DNA from: Thermochaetoides thermophila DSM 1495
Taxonomy: Eukaryota; Ascomycota; Sordariomycetes; Sordariales; Chaetomiaceae
Direction of reading: 5' to 3'
Assembly (NCBI RefSeq): GCF_000221225.1
Contig: NW_006383032.1
Location: 5,191,213-5,255,212, forward strand
Length of the DNA stretch: 64,000 bases
The notes under the pieces were generated by a model. That model had not been told where the DNA came from and ran no database searches. It saw only the letters and a list, made by a program, of their open reading frames with translations. Each line of letters opens with the position of its first letter. The first letter of the stretch is position 1. The translations under genes were made by a program, and so were the position numbers. Positions 1-11,057 of the stretch are shown here, piece by piece.

Positions 1-918
1 GAACCAGAGAATCATGACCAATTTTTGAGAATCTCCGGTTCGGCAATCAGCCTCATGTTCCCAATAGAAATTATGAAATCCGAGGCACACTAGTTCACAG
101 TGCCGACCGGAGGTGAACTGGGTGATCTGGGTTATGTAGGGTCTGAAAGGCAGAAGGAGCTTGGAAATGTTCAGATAAAGTACAAATAAGGGGTAATTCC
201 ATGAGTCCATGACCGTCCAGGAAGCTGAGGACCTTTCACTTGGTTACCCAGCTACAAAAGCACCCATTACTGCCCTTGTTCTTAAGCATCAACATCATAA
301 ATCCAATGATTGAAACTTATGAGCAACGTTCAAGCCCCATTCTGATATTCAATGCTTTTCATAGTAGTGTCGCCGGTAAGGGCTGATATGTTGGGAATGG
401 AAGTGATAAAGATGACATGACCAGTATCCAAAGAATGGTCAGATGCAGCAAACCACCTGCGACACAACGGGACCTTTTTACGGTTGGCTAGATATATGGG
501 CTGTACCTATTCTATTGCTCAGTGAACCATATCTTCGTAGTCTGGTTTTTGCTCTGACTATCCGCTCAACTTCACATGGAACTTTATGAGCGCACAAAGA
601 GAAGCCTTGTTTTGGAAGTTGAGTGATATATTCGAAGACTCCTCCGGCAAGGTGTACCAAAAGTACACAGCTTTATAGGCTGCAACTGGCACAACTTTGA
701 AGTAGTTATAAATGAACCCCTGTTATTTGGGTCCCTTGGTCCCAGATTCGACCCCCCCCATTGCTTAAACCACTCCCCTAAGCAGTAAAATCCCGAGCTT
801 TTTTAGTGCTACCAGCGCCATTCCAGACCGGCGGGCCGGGAATAGTGTAGGTCTGAGGAATCGAATGGTCGTTGATAGGTACCTACTAATGTGTTAATTC
901 CTATTTTCCTGTATAGCC
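1..918. other. intergenic, no gene seen
   Basis: No reading frame here is recognisable or shows exon-like structure. The stretch is moderately AT-rich and includes a short C-run near 751-758. It lies downstream of the LPMO gene, so its right end probably holds that gene's 3' UTR. Confidence 0.5.
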
Positions 919-1739
919 TCAAATCGAAGATGACAAAATCCTTACCCGAATGTTGGGATCGCTGTCCTTGCAGTAGCCAGGGATGGAAACCTTATATGAG
1001 GCAGGAGGTTCGGCAGTCCCTGAGCCAAGGACCTTTATCTGGGCACACTCGGGGTAGAATTGAGGAGCGTTCGCCTGATGCAGGGCGATCAGCTCATGGC
1101 GAATGAGGTAGTTGCCCGGTGCAAGGCCCTCTAAATGTGTGGTTGAGCGGTCAGTCACCTTGATCACGAAAGTTGAAGCGCAAGGGAGTCGTACGAGGAA
1201 TGTTGCTGGTCCAGCCCTTGTTTCCACCAACCAGCTTGGCAATCTCCCAACCAGACGGCCGCTCGGTATCGAGGAAGACTGTCTTGCCATCTCCGTTGAA
1301 CCCAGCTTCATCGATTTTGAACCACCCAGGACCAGAACCATCGCAAGTGCTGAACTCTCCAGGGCACTTGTACATCCAGACAATTATGGGACCCTGACTG
1401 TGTGTCCATTGCTGCCAGATGGCAGTAACCTCGTCACCGGGATTTGCTTCGGCCCAGAGAGTCGCTCCCCGACCACCATTGCAGCGCAGCTTAGGGTCAC
1501 TGCAGGACATAATGGGGTCATAGCTGGGCCATTGCCATTGGATAACATTTGGCGAATTTGCTGGGGAGTAACCTTGATATCTAAGATAGATTTCAGGTTA
1601 GCCTAAGGTTTACAGTAAAGGCTCTCCATACTCACCCAGGATAGTTCTTCCCAGCAATGATATAACTTGTGACTGCACCGTGTGCCGCTGCTTCTGTGGC
1701 GAGCAGGGCGACAATTCCAAATGCCGGCTGGAGGATCAT
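919..1739 (-). CDS. AA9 lytic polysaccharide monooxygenase (secreted)
   Basis: Copper enzyme of family AA9 (formerly GH61) that oxidatively cleaves cellulose or related glucans outside the cell. Three exons on the minus strand: 1739-1636, 1580-1195 and 1130-919, giving 233 residues; introns of 55 and 64 nt have GTGAGT and GTACGA donors and TAG acceptors. Residues 1-19 form a signal peptide, so His20 (HGAVTSY) becomes the mature N-terminal copper-brace histidine. The second copper histidine is His95 (THSQGP), and the Q-x-Y pair near the axial site is Gln187/Tyr189 (QFYPECAQ). Other family motifs are YSPANSP and LAPGNYLIRHE. There is no CBM1 or linker, so it is a single-domain enzyme. The C-terminus after DPNIR is short; a GTAAGG there could be a donor for a third intron, leaving the last 8 residues uncertain. 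The start is the only ATG giving signal peptide plus His1. Confidence 0.93.
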
Positions 1740-4325
1740 ACTGATGGTTTAGCTGTTCTTCTGGCAGTTCGATCTTCGAGGTGCTCAGGAGGCGATAGAT
1801 GATGTGGCTCCAGGCGCAGGAATTGCAGGCGCTAACCCACTTCAAATTATAGCTTGACTTTGTTGGGAGCGACGTAAGAGCCGGCGTCTTGTTTAACCAT
1901 TCCCCAGGTTCTGTACCCCGGATCCAGAATTTCAATTTAGCGGATAATATGGCACAAGCTGTAGGATAATTGTGGCTGATATGGACGCATGACAGGTTTC
2001 CTGGCCAACGACTGGCGGAAGCACACTTCGGCAGGTACTCAGATTAATATAAAGTATCCGCCTTATTGTTGGCATTCACAATATCCTCCTTTGTTCCGGA
2101 ATCAAGTGCCGATTCCTTTGCTTTGGATATTACGTTCAACCCCCTCTCATAGCATGACTCCGGCCCCGTTTTTGCTCCATTTTTTTTCTTTTCCAAACGG
2201 GCCACAAGCATGCTTTCCCGAACTTGGAAGTTGTCGGTGCTCTTTCACTCGGTCTAACATTCGCCGTATAGTCATATGTGGTGAGGATGCAAATGCAGTT
2301 GAGATCGGAGGAGAGGCGACCTGATCATGCCGCACCTATCACGGGCTAGTCGGCATCAGTGGAAGCGATTAGTTGTTAAGCCATCATTAGAGGTTTGCTG
2401 ACTGAACACTCCCATGTTGATATTTAATCTCAAAAGGCCAATGATTAGCATGGAACATCTCAGCAGAGCGGATCATCTCCTGGAGTATTGATCCCTCAAC
2501 TTCAAGCCTCTTTGATTAAATAAGTTTATTTCTCCAATACCATGTTTTGAGAAAACACCGATCCTGGCTAGAGCTGCCAGTAATCTACGGTATCTACTCG
2601 CAAACGAACCGAAACGATCAATGATACCACACAACCGAGACCGAACTCAAAGAACCCCAAGGAAAGCTGCCATCGAACCTGTTCTACAAGCACTTGAGTC
2701 TTCTCTGCTCACTCCCAACTTTCTGTCCAACCAGAAGAGGCCAGATATCAGCATATCCTGTTGTGTTTCTACTGCTGGGCGCTCTAACCGTTGATCAAGC
2801 CGAGACAAGCTCCCGGGCCTTAAGTTACAGCATAAAGCATAATTATAACAAATATTCACTTGTCCTTGCCTTTTGTTGGTGATATCTCTCCATTTATGAC
2901 CCCCAAGATGCGCGGGAGGAGCTGCACGTCGGGCCGTTGGGCTTTCAACGTACAGCATCCCCCACTCTACAGGGCTTCATCTGATCAACCCTTACACTTT
3001 TTGCCATGATCTAATAGCCAAGATCCCGGGAAAGCACACAGACTTAGCAGGTACTCGAACTTGCGCCCAAAACGGCCCGATTTCGGAATGAGTTGCTTTA
3101 CTCTCTGCCATCGACTCTGAACCCCCCCTCTCCCCCCCTCCCCTTCCTCATCTTTGGCTTAAACCAAGAAGCAGATTCTATCATTTAGCAACTGTATATT
3201 CATGAAGCTAAAGTTGACTAAACTTATCTGGCTGCTCACTGCCTAACATCAGGAGTTACTTCAACCTCTTTGAGCGAAAGCTAACATGAAAAGTTGAGTG
3301 GATGTGGAAGCGATAATGTATAGTGTCTTCTCGGCTTCGGAAGAAGTATACAAGGCAAAAAGTAGCATATGACTCTTGCAGAAATGTAGATAGCTTGATC
3401 TCGAAAACTTTACTCTTTTGGTTGTCATCGTTGATAACCATCCTTCAGAGCCATGGCTCTTGCATACATTCTACCAGACCACCAGCCCCTTCATGTTGGG
3501 CAATCACCCATATAGGACAAACCTGTATTCTTTGGCTCTCTCACCGTTCAACATCTTTGGTTGCGTTCTAGCCTTTTCCTGCTCTCCTCAACCACTCAAG
3601 CTCTCCTTACTCCTTGCTCCAGAGACTAAGGGCGATCCCATCCCTTGTTTCTTCTGTAGATCGCGTTACATAATATTTCGCCAATAACCATGAACAAGTC
3701 GCTCGACGCAAGCGCGATGCAGCCACTGAACATTGTGCGAGGTTACTTTTCACAGCCAGGGCTTAACATTGATCTTGAAAGGTCCAGCAAAACACTCACC
3801 ATCCGTTCAGTCCCTGCCAGCCTTTAAGGAGCATTGGAGACGAAGGTGTTGCTGTGGTTGTGGTCGATCATGTGCCAACTAGGCAGCTTTCTGTCATTAC
3901 GGTTTATATAGGTACACAGTGGCCACGATCCAAGACCACCGGTGACAAACTAGAGCTGAGATTGGGGGTTCAAAGATGCGGAGACGGGATCGATGGCGCG
4001 GCGCACTTTGAAGAGGTTGGCTGGGCGAGTGCGGGGAAGAGGGGGAGATCGTCAGATGTTCGTCACTCCACCAACCAAGATCGGTACCAAGTTACTAACC
4101 ACAGACCTTTCCCCAGCTTCCCCAGTTTTGTGGTTGTGGACAGCGATTGAACAGTGAGCTTGGTTCTCCGATGATAAATTGCATCATAACGCCAGCGCGA
4201 TGTCCGGTGCTCAGCAAAACAAGGTGGCGATTCTCTGCCTTCTCATCTCTCAGTCTCGTACACAATCCACAAGCCATCATCCTCCCTGAAGTTTGCGGTG
4301 CTTGAGATTGCCAGCTTTCATCAGG
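1740..4325. other. long intergenic region between divergent genes
   Basis: About 2.6 kb separates the LPMO start from the dehydrogenase start, which are divergently transcribed. Several overlapping open frames of 60-110 codons occur on both strands (for example 2647-2958 minus and 3323-3687 plus), but none has a recognisable domain and they overlap one another. A pyrimidine-rich tract lies at about 3121-3155. I see no RNA gene or transposon. Confidence 0.45.
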
Positions 4326-5582
4326 ATGAATGCGTCAGCTTCTTCGACTCTGGCAGCGGCCAGATCACTTACTACACGGAGGGCCTTAACGGCATCCCTG
4401 AGGAATATCAGAACCTTTATTACCACAAGCATTCAGGAACTTCCAGTCGCCAAGCAGGCTGCATCTCTCAGACTACGCAACCGTCACGTAGCTCCTGTTT
4501 TAGGTATCACGACCTTCAAGTCTACATTTACAACCTCTCAGAGCTTCCTAGCCGATAAGGAACTGCTTACACCCAAATGGAGGGCACCTTCCGATGAATC
4601 TCTCGAGTATCGGCCCGTCCTGGTGGTCGGCGCAGGCAACATTGGCCGACGCGTTGCACTTGTCTGGGCATCCAACTCGCGGCCGGTAACCATCTACGAC
4701 ATCTCACAAGACGCGCTCCGGGAAGCAACCGAATACATCACCGACAACCTAGGGGCATACTGCGCAGAGCGAGGCACGCACCCAGGCCACGTATGCACAA
4801 CGACGGACCTGCGCACAGCGACAACGACGTCAGGTCATCCAGAGCGCAACTCAGCAGGGGAGATCACCGCGCAGGAGCACACGCGTGCGCCGTGGCTCGC
4901 CATCGAATGCCTGCCCGAGTCGCTGCCGCTCAAGACATCGGTGCTGGCGCGGCTCGAGCGCTCACTGCCGAGCGACTGCATCCTGGCCAGCAACAGCAGC
5001 AGCCTAACGACGGCAGAGATGGCCGTCGAGGGCGACTTGGCGCATTCACACCGTCTGCTGAACACGCACTACTTCATCCCGCCGCGCAACCGCATGGTGG
5101 AGCTCATGTCGAGCGGTGCCACATCCGGCGCCATCTTCCCCTTCTTGGCGATGCAGATGCGGCGTGTCGGGCTCACACCGGTGATCGTTCCGCAGGGCAT
5201 CCAGTCACGGGGATTTGTCTTCAACCGGATCTGGGCGGCATGCAAGCGCGAGACTCTGGCGGTGTTGAGTGAGGGCGTTGCCAAGCCGGGCGACATTGAC
5301 GCCCTATTCAGGGACTTCTTCCATGCCGAGAAGGGCCCTTGTGAGAGAATGGATGAAGTCGGGCTGGATACGGTCGCCCGTGTGGAGCAGCACAACCTGG
5401 AGAGGATGCCGTGGCTGGGCAGTGAGAAGGCGTTGGCCTGGCTGAAGAGTAACTATATCGAGCAGGGAAAGCTGGGTGAGAAGAGCGGCGACGGGCTGTT
5501 TACTGTGGCTGAGCGGGATGCCTTGAAGGAGAGACATCGCCTGGATAAGTATCGGGAAGTGGAAGAAACTGCCGGCGCGTGA
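4326..5582 (+). CDS. 3-hydroxyacyl-CoA dehydrogenase family protein
   Basis: NAD-dependent dehydrogenase of the 3-hydroxyacyl/3-hydroxybutyryl-CoA type; single exon, 418 residues. The Rossmann motif VVGAGNIG lies at about residues 100-107, with an acidic residue after the second strand (VTIYDIS) favouring NAD. Family catalytic residues are present: Ser225 region (SNSSSL), His248 (NTHYF), Glu259 (RMVEL) and Asn300 (FVFNRI). The C-terminal 3HCDH domain covers roughly 285-400. About 90 basic, Ser/Thr-rich residues precede the Rossmann fold and may be a mitochondrial targeting segment. The frame extends upstream to 4293, but only from a TTG codon; 4326 is the first ATG. Possible roles are beta-oxidation of short acyl-CoAs or a side pathway such as L-gulonate or carnitine oxidation. 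The exact substrate cannot be read from the sequence. Confidence 0.85.
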   Translation: MNASASSTLAAARSLTTRRALTASLRNIRTFITTSIQELPVAKQAASLRLRNRHVAPVLGITTFKSTFTTSQSFLADKELLTPKWRAPSDESLEYRPVLVVGAGNIGRRVALVWASNSRPVTIYDISQDALREATEYITDNLGAYCAERGTHPGHVCTTTDLRTATTTSGHPERNSAGEITAQEHTRAPWLAIECLPESLPLKTSVLARLERSLPSDCILASNSSSLTTAEMAVEGDLAHSHRLLNTHYFIPPRNRMVELMSSGATSGAIFPFLAMQMRRVGLTPVIVPQGIQSRGFVFNRIWAACKRETLAVLSEGVAKPGDIDALFRDFFHAEKGPCERMDEVGLDTVARVEQHNLERMPWLGSEKALAWLKSNYIEQGKLGEKSGDGLFTVAERDALKERHRLDKYREVEETAGA

Positions 5583-6092
5583 TGCCAAACGCCGCTCCTG
5601 AGTCCTGAGCCGTTTGACGTCGTACCTAAGCCTGGAGTTTGATGGCGAGATGGTGCTTGGGGTACAGGTCCAGCGCTTTACTGTAGCTGTAGGTGGGGCA
5701 GATGCGGGTGCGTGGTGGTATTGCAGCTCAAACATTGCAAACTTCACCTTCCAACGCCCTTTGGAGGACAAGCATGAATTGGTGAAAAGTCTGTCCGATT
5801 CTACCACCGTTCATTCTCACCATCTGCATTATCTCAGGGGTGTAACCATGCTGCCCACAGCAGTAGGACATTTTTGGGAAGAGAGCAGGGCGATGATCAG
5901 AAGGGCGCGCCCGTCACTAGATGCCAAGACTACTGTAGGATAGGCAAAAGGCATCTTTTCAGCCACTGACGTCGTCAGGGGAAAGGCGCACAAGATGGAC
6001 AATCACGACACTAGTGTGTACCAGCTTCCTTTTCTATCAGTAGTAGTCAAATAGGTAGGCTTTCTTGTAATGCTCGCTATCTATCTACCTAC

Positions 6093-6124
<32 letters not shown>

Positions 6125-6302
6125 ATATATATATATATATATATCGCTCACTCAGACCTGTGTTGCGCTTCAATTCTTTGTCAGTGCATACTTCTCTACT
6201 GTAAAACTGTGAAGAGGTATCAGCGATTCCTGGTCCCTTGGCTGACACACTCCATCCACAAATACCACCGTGAACCATCCAATTCAGCACCGCTGTAACA
6301 AT
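5583..6302. other. intergenic with tetranucleotide/dinucleotide microsatellite
   Basis: This 720-bp stretch between two plus-strand genes holds the CTAT/TA microsatellite at 6077-6144 and otherwise no recognisable feature. It should contain the 3' UTR of the dehydrogenase and the promoter of the GFA-family gene. Confidence 0.5.
6077..6144. repeat. (CTAT)n-(TA)n compound microsatellite
   Basis: An interrupted run of CTAT/CTAC units passes directly into about eleven TA units, 68 bp in total. It lies about 160 bp upstream of the GFA-family start codon. Such tracts are length-variable between strains and may be collapsed or expanded in an assembly. Confidence 0.95.
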
Positions 6303-6977
6303 ATGGGTTCAAACACCGAGCCTCTTACATTCCCCAAGCCAAAATTCATCACTGGAGGGTGTCTCTGCAATGCAATTCGATATCGAGTGGACTTCCCCGA
6401 AGACCACGACTTTCTCAAGTCGGTTAGTGCCCTAACAGCCAATACGCCCTATTGACTTGTCTGCTCGTTTTATCCTCATTCCTTATTTTCTAACATTTGG
6501 ATTTCCCAGTCCTCCACCTGCCAGTGTACTCAGTGCCGCAAGCAAACCGGCTCCCTCTTCTTCAGCTGCCACAAGATATCACCGGCAAGTAACTTTCAAT
6601 TCATCGGAGATGACTTCAGCTCCGGCACTCCGCCCGCAGCACTTAAAATATACCAGGCCAGCAAGCAAGCCGAGCGCGCATTCTGCGGAAATTGCGGGTC
6701 CTTCATCTACTGGAAGCCTTTGGCTGACTCGACTGAACCGGGGAGCGGTAACAAGATGGACTATTTGTGCTTTACGGTTGGGACAACAGACCCGTTGTAC
6801 CTGTTTGGCGAGGGGGCTGACGGTATAGAGGTACCGAACGAAGGATTTGGACTGGCGCTTGCAAACGGCGGCGGGTACCATGTCTGGTGTCGGAATGAGA
6901 TCAAAGGAGTTACTGATGAGAGCGAGCTGCTGGGCAAGGGGACAAAAGGAAGAGGAATTCGCCTGCAGGAGGAGTGA
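6303..6977 (+). CDS. GFA/CENP-V family zinc-binding protein
   Basis: Member of the glutathione-dependent formaldehyde-activating enzyme (GFA/CENP-V, Mss4-like fold) family; 195 residues. Two exons, 6303-6422 and 6510-6977, separated by an 87-nt intron with a GTTAGT donor and CCCAG acceptor. The zinc ligands are visible in order: C20-x-C22 (GGCLCNAIRY), C44-x-C46-x2-C49 (STCQCTQCRK), and a later C-x2-C in AFCGNCGS. The frame could be extended to a GTG at 6270, but the first ATG is at 6303. Many fungal members have no proven substrate, so formaldehyde or glutathione activity should not be assumed. It is convergent with the PHD-finger gene, whose stop lies about 335 bp away. Confidence 0.9.
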
Positions 6978-7045
6978 TGGGCTGGGTGGCTCGAGGTTAC
7001 TATGTATTTGGGGATCTCCTATGAACGCCCTAACGGGAGTCCCAA

Positions 7046-7315
7046 TTTCAAGATACCCAGTGAAAGCTCAGCATGAAGATTTCGATGGCTACATTAGATT
7101 CTCGGTCTAGAAAGCAAGAAATTATTATTTTGAATACACGCAACTTTCCCGATATGTTCACCCATCTCCTCTTTGCTCACTTTCAAGATACCCAGTGAAA
7201 GCTCGACATGAACATTCCGATGGCTACATTGAATTCCCGGTCTAGAAAGCAAGAAATTATTACTTGGAATACACGCAACTCTCCCCATAAACTCACCCAT
7301 CTCCTCTTTGCTCAC
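7046..7315. repeat. 135-bp tandem direct duplication, two copies
   Basis: Copies at 7046-7180 and 7181-7315 are both exactly 135 bp and differ at 14 positions by my count (about 90% identical, no indels). Copy 2 ends inside the last codons of the PHD-finger gene and contains its TGA stop at 7312-7314, so copy 1 is a second version of the sequence just downstream of that stop. Read on the minus strand, the two copies form one open frame of 73 codons with two related 45-codon units, because 135 is a multiple of three. Confidence 0.95.
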
Positions 7316-8558
7316 ACCGGCATCCCATTTTCCTCAACCTTCCTTCCCCTATCATCAAAGATGATACTACTAAATGCCTCGAAATCGCCTTGATCCACAA
7401 GTCTATCATTGTCCTCCGTATCCGGCGGCAGCTGCCGGTACAAACCCATGCCCGGCTTGGGCCACAGAGCAGCGAGAGGGTCAAACCCCTCCTCTTCTTC
7501 CAATCTCGGCGTCTCCTCCTTCTCCTTCTTCGTCCCGTTGGCTGAGCCGCGCCCTTTACCGTTCCCGTTGCCATTGGCGTTACTAATTTTCCGGACATAA
7601 TTGATCTGTCCTGTCGGATGCGCCTCAGCACGAGAGAAAAGACCGTCGGTGCTGGTCCCGGCGAACAGAGACCGGGGTGCTTGGCCAGCCGTGCCGTGAC
7701 TGCTTGCAGCACCAGCCCCAGAAGGAGACGCGGGGAAAATGGGCAAGTCTGGGTGCATCTCAAGAGCAAGCATGAGCAGGGAGACCAGTTCCTGTTGAGA
7801 AAGGGTCGATAAGTATGCACGCTTCTGTTGAGGTGGCCGAGAAGCCCAGCTTTCCCTTGCTGGACGGGGGTCAGTCTTTTGCCGCTTAGGTTGGGGCTGC
7901 TGTTGCGGCTGCTGCTGCTGCTGTTGTTGTTGCTGTTGGTGCCGCTTGGTAGTGCATGCTGAGCAAAACCAGCCCCTGGCCTGATCGCCTACTACATCGT
8001 CCTGGATCCAGGGGTCATGACACAACTGATGCCAGCCATCATTGCAGCCGTCGCAGAAGACCATCCGGTTACCAGCGGGGCTGTACATGCGGGTACAATT
8101 CTTGCAGAGTGCTTGCTCGGTAGTCCGCTTGCCATAGTTGGCGCGCTTCTTGCTGGCAGCCTCCATGGCCGCTGGGTTGTAGGAGTCCGGCTTCATAACA
8201 CTGCGGCCAGACTTAGTAGTGGTAAGAGGCATCGATTGACTAGCGCCATCAATTGGGGCTTCGGAGCCGGACTGCTCGCTGAAGCTTGACGCACTGCTGG
8301 CATCATCATCGTCGTCGTCGTCATCTTTATTCCTAGCGCGCTTGCGCTTGCTACCAACCCCACGAGGTACTATTGCTGATGTCTTGAGCTTCTTGATTTT
8401 GCTCTCCATTGGAGCAGTCTTGTTTTGAGCAACTTTTGCAACTGGACTCTTAGTTATGCTTGTCAGACCCGCCTGAACCTTTCTAATTGCACTCATTCCG
8501 GCAGTACTTATGGACGATCGGGCTGGACCAATCGTTGTTGTAGCCGAGGTACTGTTGA

Positions 8559-8592
<34 letters not shown>

Positions 8593-9063
8593 CATCATCG
8601 TCGTCGTCGTCGTCGTCGTCGTTGGAGTAGTTGATACAGTCATAGCCGAAGGCATGGGAAGAGTGGCAGGCATTGATTGAGTTGAGGATGAACTAGGCAT
8701 CTTCATTGTCAGGGATGTCGAGGTGTTCATGCTCATCACTAGTCTTCGCTTCACGTCCTCATAGGAGGATGTGGAAATGGCGCTTGTTACGGACGGAGAC
8801 CGCGCAGCTTGTGACAGAGCGGTGCTAAGGCTGCTTGGTTCGCCCTTCAAACGCGATAGAATCATCTGAGTGGCTGCTGTAAACTGAGGGATATATGGAG
8901 GGCGGGTAGGAGGTATGGAAGATGGAGGAGTTGGAGTAACGGCCGGCTTTGGCTCCGTCTCCGCCTCGGACGCCCTGGCCCCGGCTGATGTAGAAGCCGT
9001 GTCCTTGACCGAGTGTCCTCCATCGCTTTTAGAAGAGTCTTTCGAGGTCCCAGAATCCGCCAT
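7312..9063 (-). CDS. PHD-finger protein with long low-complexity tracts
   Basis: Single-exon protein of 583 residues, probably a nuclear chromatin reader. One PHD zinc finger lies at about residues 319-372: ALCKNC, then FCDGCNDGWHQLCH, then WFCSAC, giving the Cys4-His-Cys3 pattern. Before it lie a Thr/Met/Ala-rich tract (about 145-175), a basic stretch resembling a nuclear localisation signal (KRKRARNK, about 239-246) followed by eight Asp, and a Ser-rich stretch. After it comes a poly-Gln tract (about 376-390), then a short predicted helical segment around 415-440 (AYLSTLSQQELVSLLMLALE), which looks conserved. The ATG at 9063 is the first in frame. A CACGTG palindrome lies about 290 bp upstream. 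The protein ends inside a 135-bp tandem duplication. The exact histone mark bound cannot be inferred. Confidence 0.88.
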
Positions 9064-9513
9064 TGTCTGACCTTTGGATCTGTAGATCGTCCAAAATCTC
9101 CGGTATTCTCAAAGCCCCAAAGAGAGAAGTAATGGTCGTCTCAGCAACGCAAGTCCAGAACACGGATGTTCCCCTGATAGTAGCGATGAAAGCGTATACT
9201 TCATGTTCAGAGAGGTTTTAACACGCTTGATTTACAACAACTTTCAACATTTCGTTGGCGCTTCTCCTTACACTGGTTTCAATGGAATGAAAGCTCAGAT
9301 GAGAGGAAATTGTCGGGATCGCGATGGGTGAATGCTGCAGATCACATGATTTTCACGTGACCAACCCTAACCCTTGGGGACCGGCAGAGGGGGCTGAGCC
9401 CCCGTCTGCTCTTTGGCGGACTGCGCAAGCCAACAAATGGGGCAGCAGCAAGGTTGTAAACTTCCTGCTCTTTATGCCGTTCAAACAGTCTCTTCACCTA
9501 TGCAACTGATTCG
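9064..9513. other. intergenic between two minus-strand genes
   Basis: This 450-bp stretch is the PHD gene's upstream region and the CoA-transferase gene's 3' flank. It contains the palindrome TCACGTGA at 9353-9360 and a telobox-like CCCTAACCC at about 9365-9373. No gene seen. Confidence 0.5.
9353..9360. promoter_or_regulatory. TCACGTGA palindrome (bHLH/Cbf1-type site)
   Basis: A perfect 8-bp palindrome with the CACGTG core bound by bHLH factors such as Cbf1, about 290 bp upstream of the PHD gene start. Site by sequence only; binding is inferred. Confidence 0.35.
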
Positions 9514-11057
9514 CTACCTAATGATGCCCCGGTCCCTTAGAGACTTTATTTCATGCTCGCTCATACCCAGATGTTCCCGTAAGATCTCGTCCGTATGTTG
9601 ACCTAAAGTCGGCGGAGGACTTCTGATCTTGGGCTTAGTTTCCGAGAATTTGATGGGTGAGTTGAGAAGCTTGATAGGTCCGCATTCGGGATGTTCAACC
9701 TCAGTCACCATGTTCCGGGCTTTGGTATGCTCATGGTTCAATGTCCCCTGGATATCGTTGACTGCGGCGTACGGCATTCCCTTGCCTTCGAACACCTCTA
9801 GCCATTCCTGAGTCGTCTTGGTCACAGTGATTTTCTCGATCTCGGTCTCAAGCTCGTCACGGTTGGCCACCCGCAAAGCATTAGTCTTATATCTTGGGTC
9901 ATCCTTCCACTCAGGGCATCCTAGTCCGTCGCAGAGGATGCCGAACAATCGATCATTACCACCACCAAACAGGACGTCGCCATCTTTGGTTTTGAAGGCC
10001 CGGTACGGGACAATTGAAGCTATTCTAATTAGTTTTGACGTAGTCTAGAATCAGGAGAGGTACTCACGATGAGCTGTCCCCCAGCGGCCAGTATCCTTCT
10101 CTCCGCTGATCAAGCAACTGCTGGCGATGTTTGCGAGGGTCACTGTTTGGCAGTCGCTCAGAGCAGCGTCAATGTGTTGACCCTTTCCGGTTTTTGCACG
10201 GGCAATCAATGCTGCCATGATACTGGTGCACGTATACAGACCTGTGGTGAGGTCTGTTACGGCAACGCCAACCTTCACCGGAGGTCCATCTCTGGTGCCG
10301 GTGATGTGCATCAAGCCAAACTCGGCCTCAACCATGACATCGTATCCAGCTCTCTGGGAGTACGGCCCCGTCTGTCCATAACCCGTGATTGAAGCATAAA
10401 CTAGAGACGGATTAATCTTATGGATGGTCTCATAGTCAAGGCCATACTTCTTGAGAGATCCGGGGATGTAGTTCTCAACAAGGATATCACATTTAGCCGC
10501 TAGTTTGTGGAGGATCTCAACGCCAGCGGGGTCCTGAAACGACAACGCCAGTGATTTCTTGTTCCGGTTGACCTAGTTCAAGTCAGACAAGAATCAGTCG
10601 TATTTCCATTTTTGCTAGGAGATGCATACACCTAGAAAGTAAGCAGATTCCCCAGGGCCCTGATGTGCTGAGCTCGATTTGTATGGGGCATAGGGAGGGC
10701 CCCAAGCACGAGTATCATCACCACGGATGGGATGCTCAATTTTGATGACCTCGGCGCTCCAGGAATGTCAGCAGTCACACTGGTTTTTTAGATGCCGAGA
10801 AAGCGTACCCCAGGTCACCTAAAATTTGGGTGCAATATGGCTGGGCGGGGTGTTAATGTCAAAAGCCAACCCGTATATTTGTTTTAAGTGAACCTTACGC
10901 CAGCAAGGACTCGGGTCATGTCCAGGACCCGGTACCCTTCAAGAGGGAGTGTGCCGTCGGCGGCCATGACGGCCGAAACAGTAAAGCGCCGAGGCCCCGC
11001 AGGGTTCAGGGTCCCGGTCCGGAGCAACCGGCGGCTCACCGTCAGCAGCCGAAACAT
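9514..11057 (-). CDS. mitochondrial family III CoA-transferase, SUGCT-like
   Basis: Class III (CaiB/BaiF) CoA-transferase of 442 residues, closest in motif order to succinate-hydroxymethylglutarate (glutarate) CoA-transferase. Five exons: 11057-10899, 10840-10809, 10756-10630, 10572-10068 and 10019-9514. The second is only 32 nt and encodes PYCTQILGDL plus part of Gly. Landmarks are EGYRVLDMTRVLAGPYC (about 40-56), GDLGAEVIKIEHP, DDTRAWGPP, VNRNKKSL, ITGYGQTGPYSQRAGYD (the conserved Asp in RAGYD is the likely catalytic residue), GLMHITG, TDLTTGLY, WGTAHPSIVPYRAF and LGQHTDEIL. The first 30 residues are basic and Arg/Leu-rich with no acidic residue, as in a mitochondrial presequence; a second ATG at codon 31 could give a cytosolic form. 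Expected role: moving CoA from succinyl-CoA to dicarboxylates such as glutarate in lysine degradation (inference). Divergent from the SF3a2 gene. Confidence 0.9.

Noticed and set aside
729..790. Possible tRNA B-box (AGATTCGACCC)
   Set aside because: No matching acceptor stem, D-arm or anticodon arm can be folded around it.
1112..1606. 164-codon plus-strand frame
   Set aside because: It is antisense to the LPMO exons, whose protein is certain.
2647..2958. 103-codon minus-strand frame with ATG
   Set aside because: No motif, and overlapped by a plus-strand frame of similar quality.
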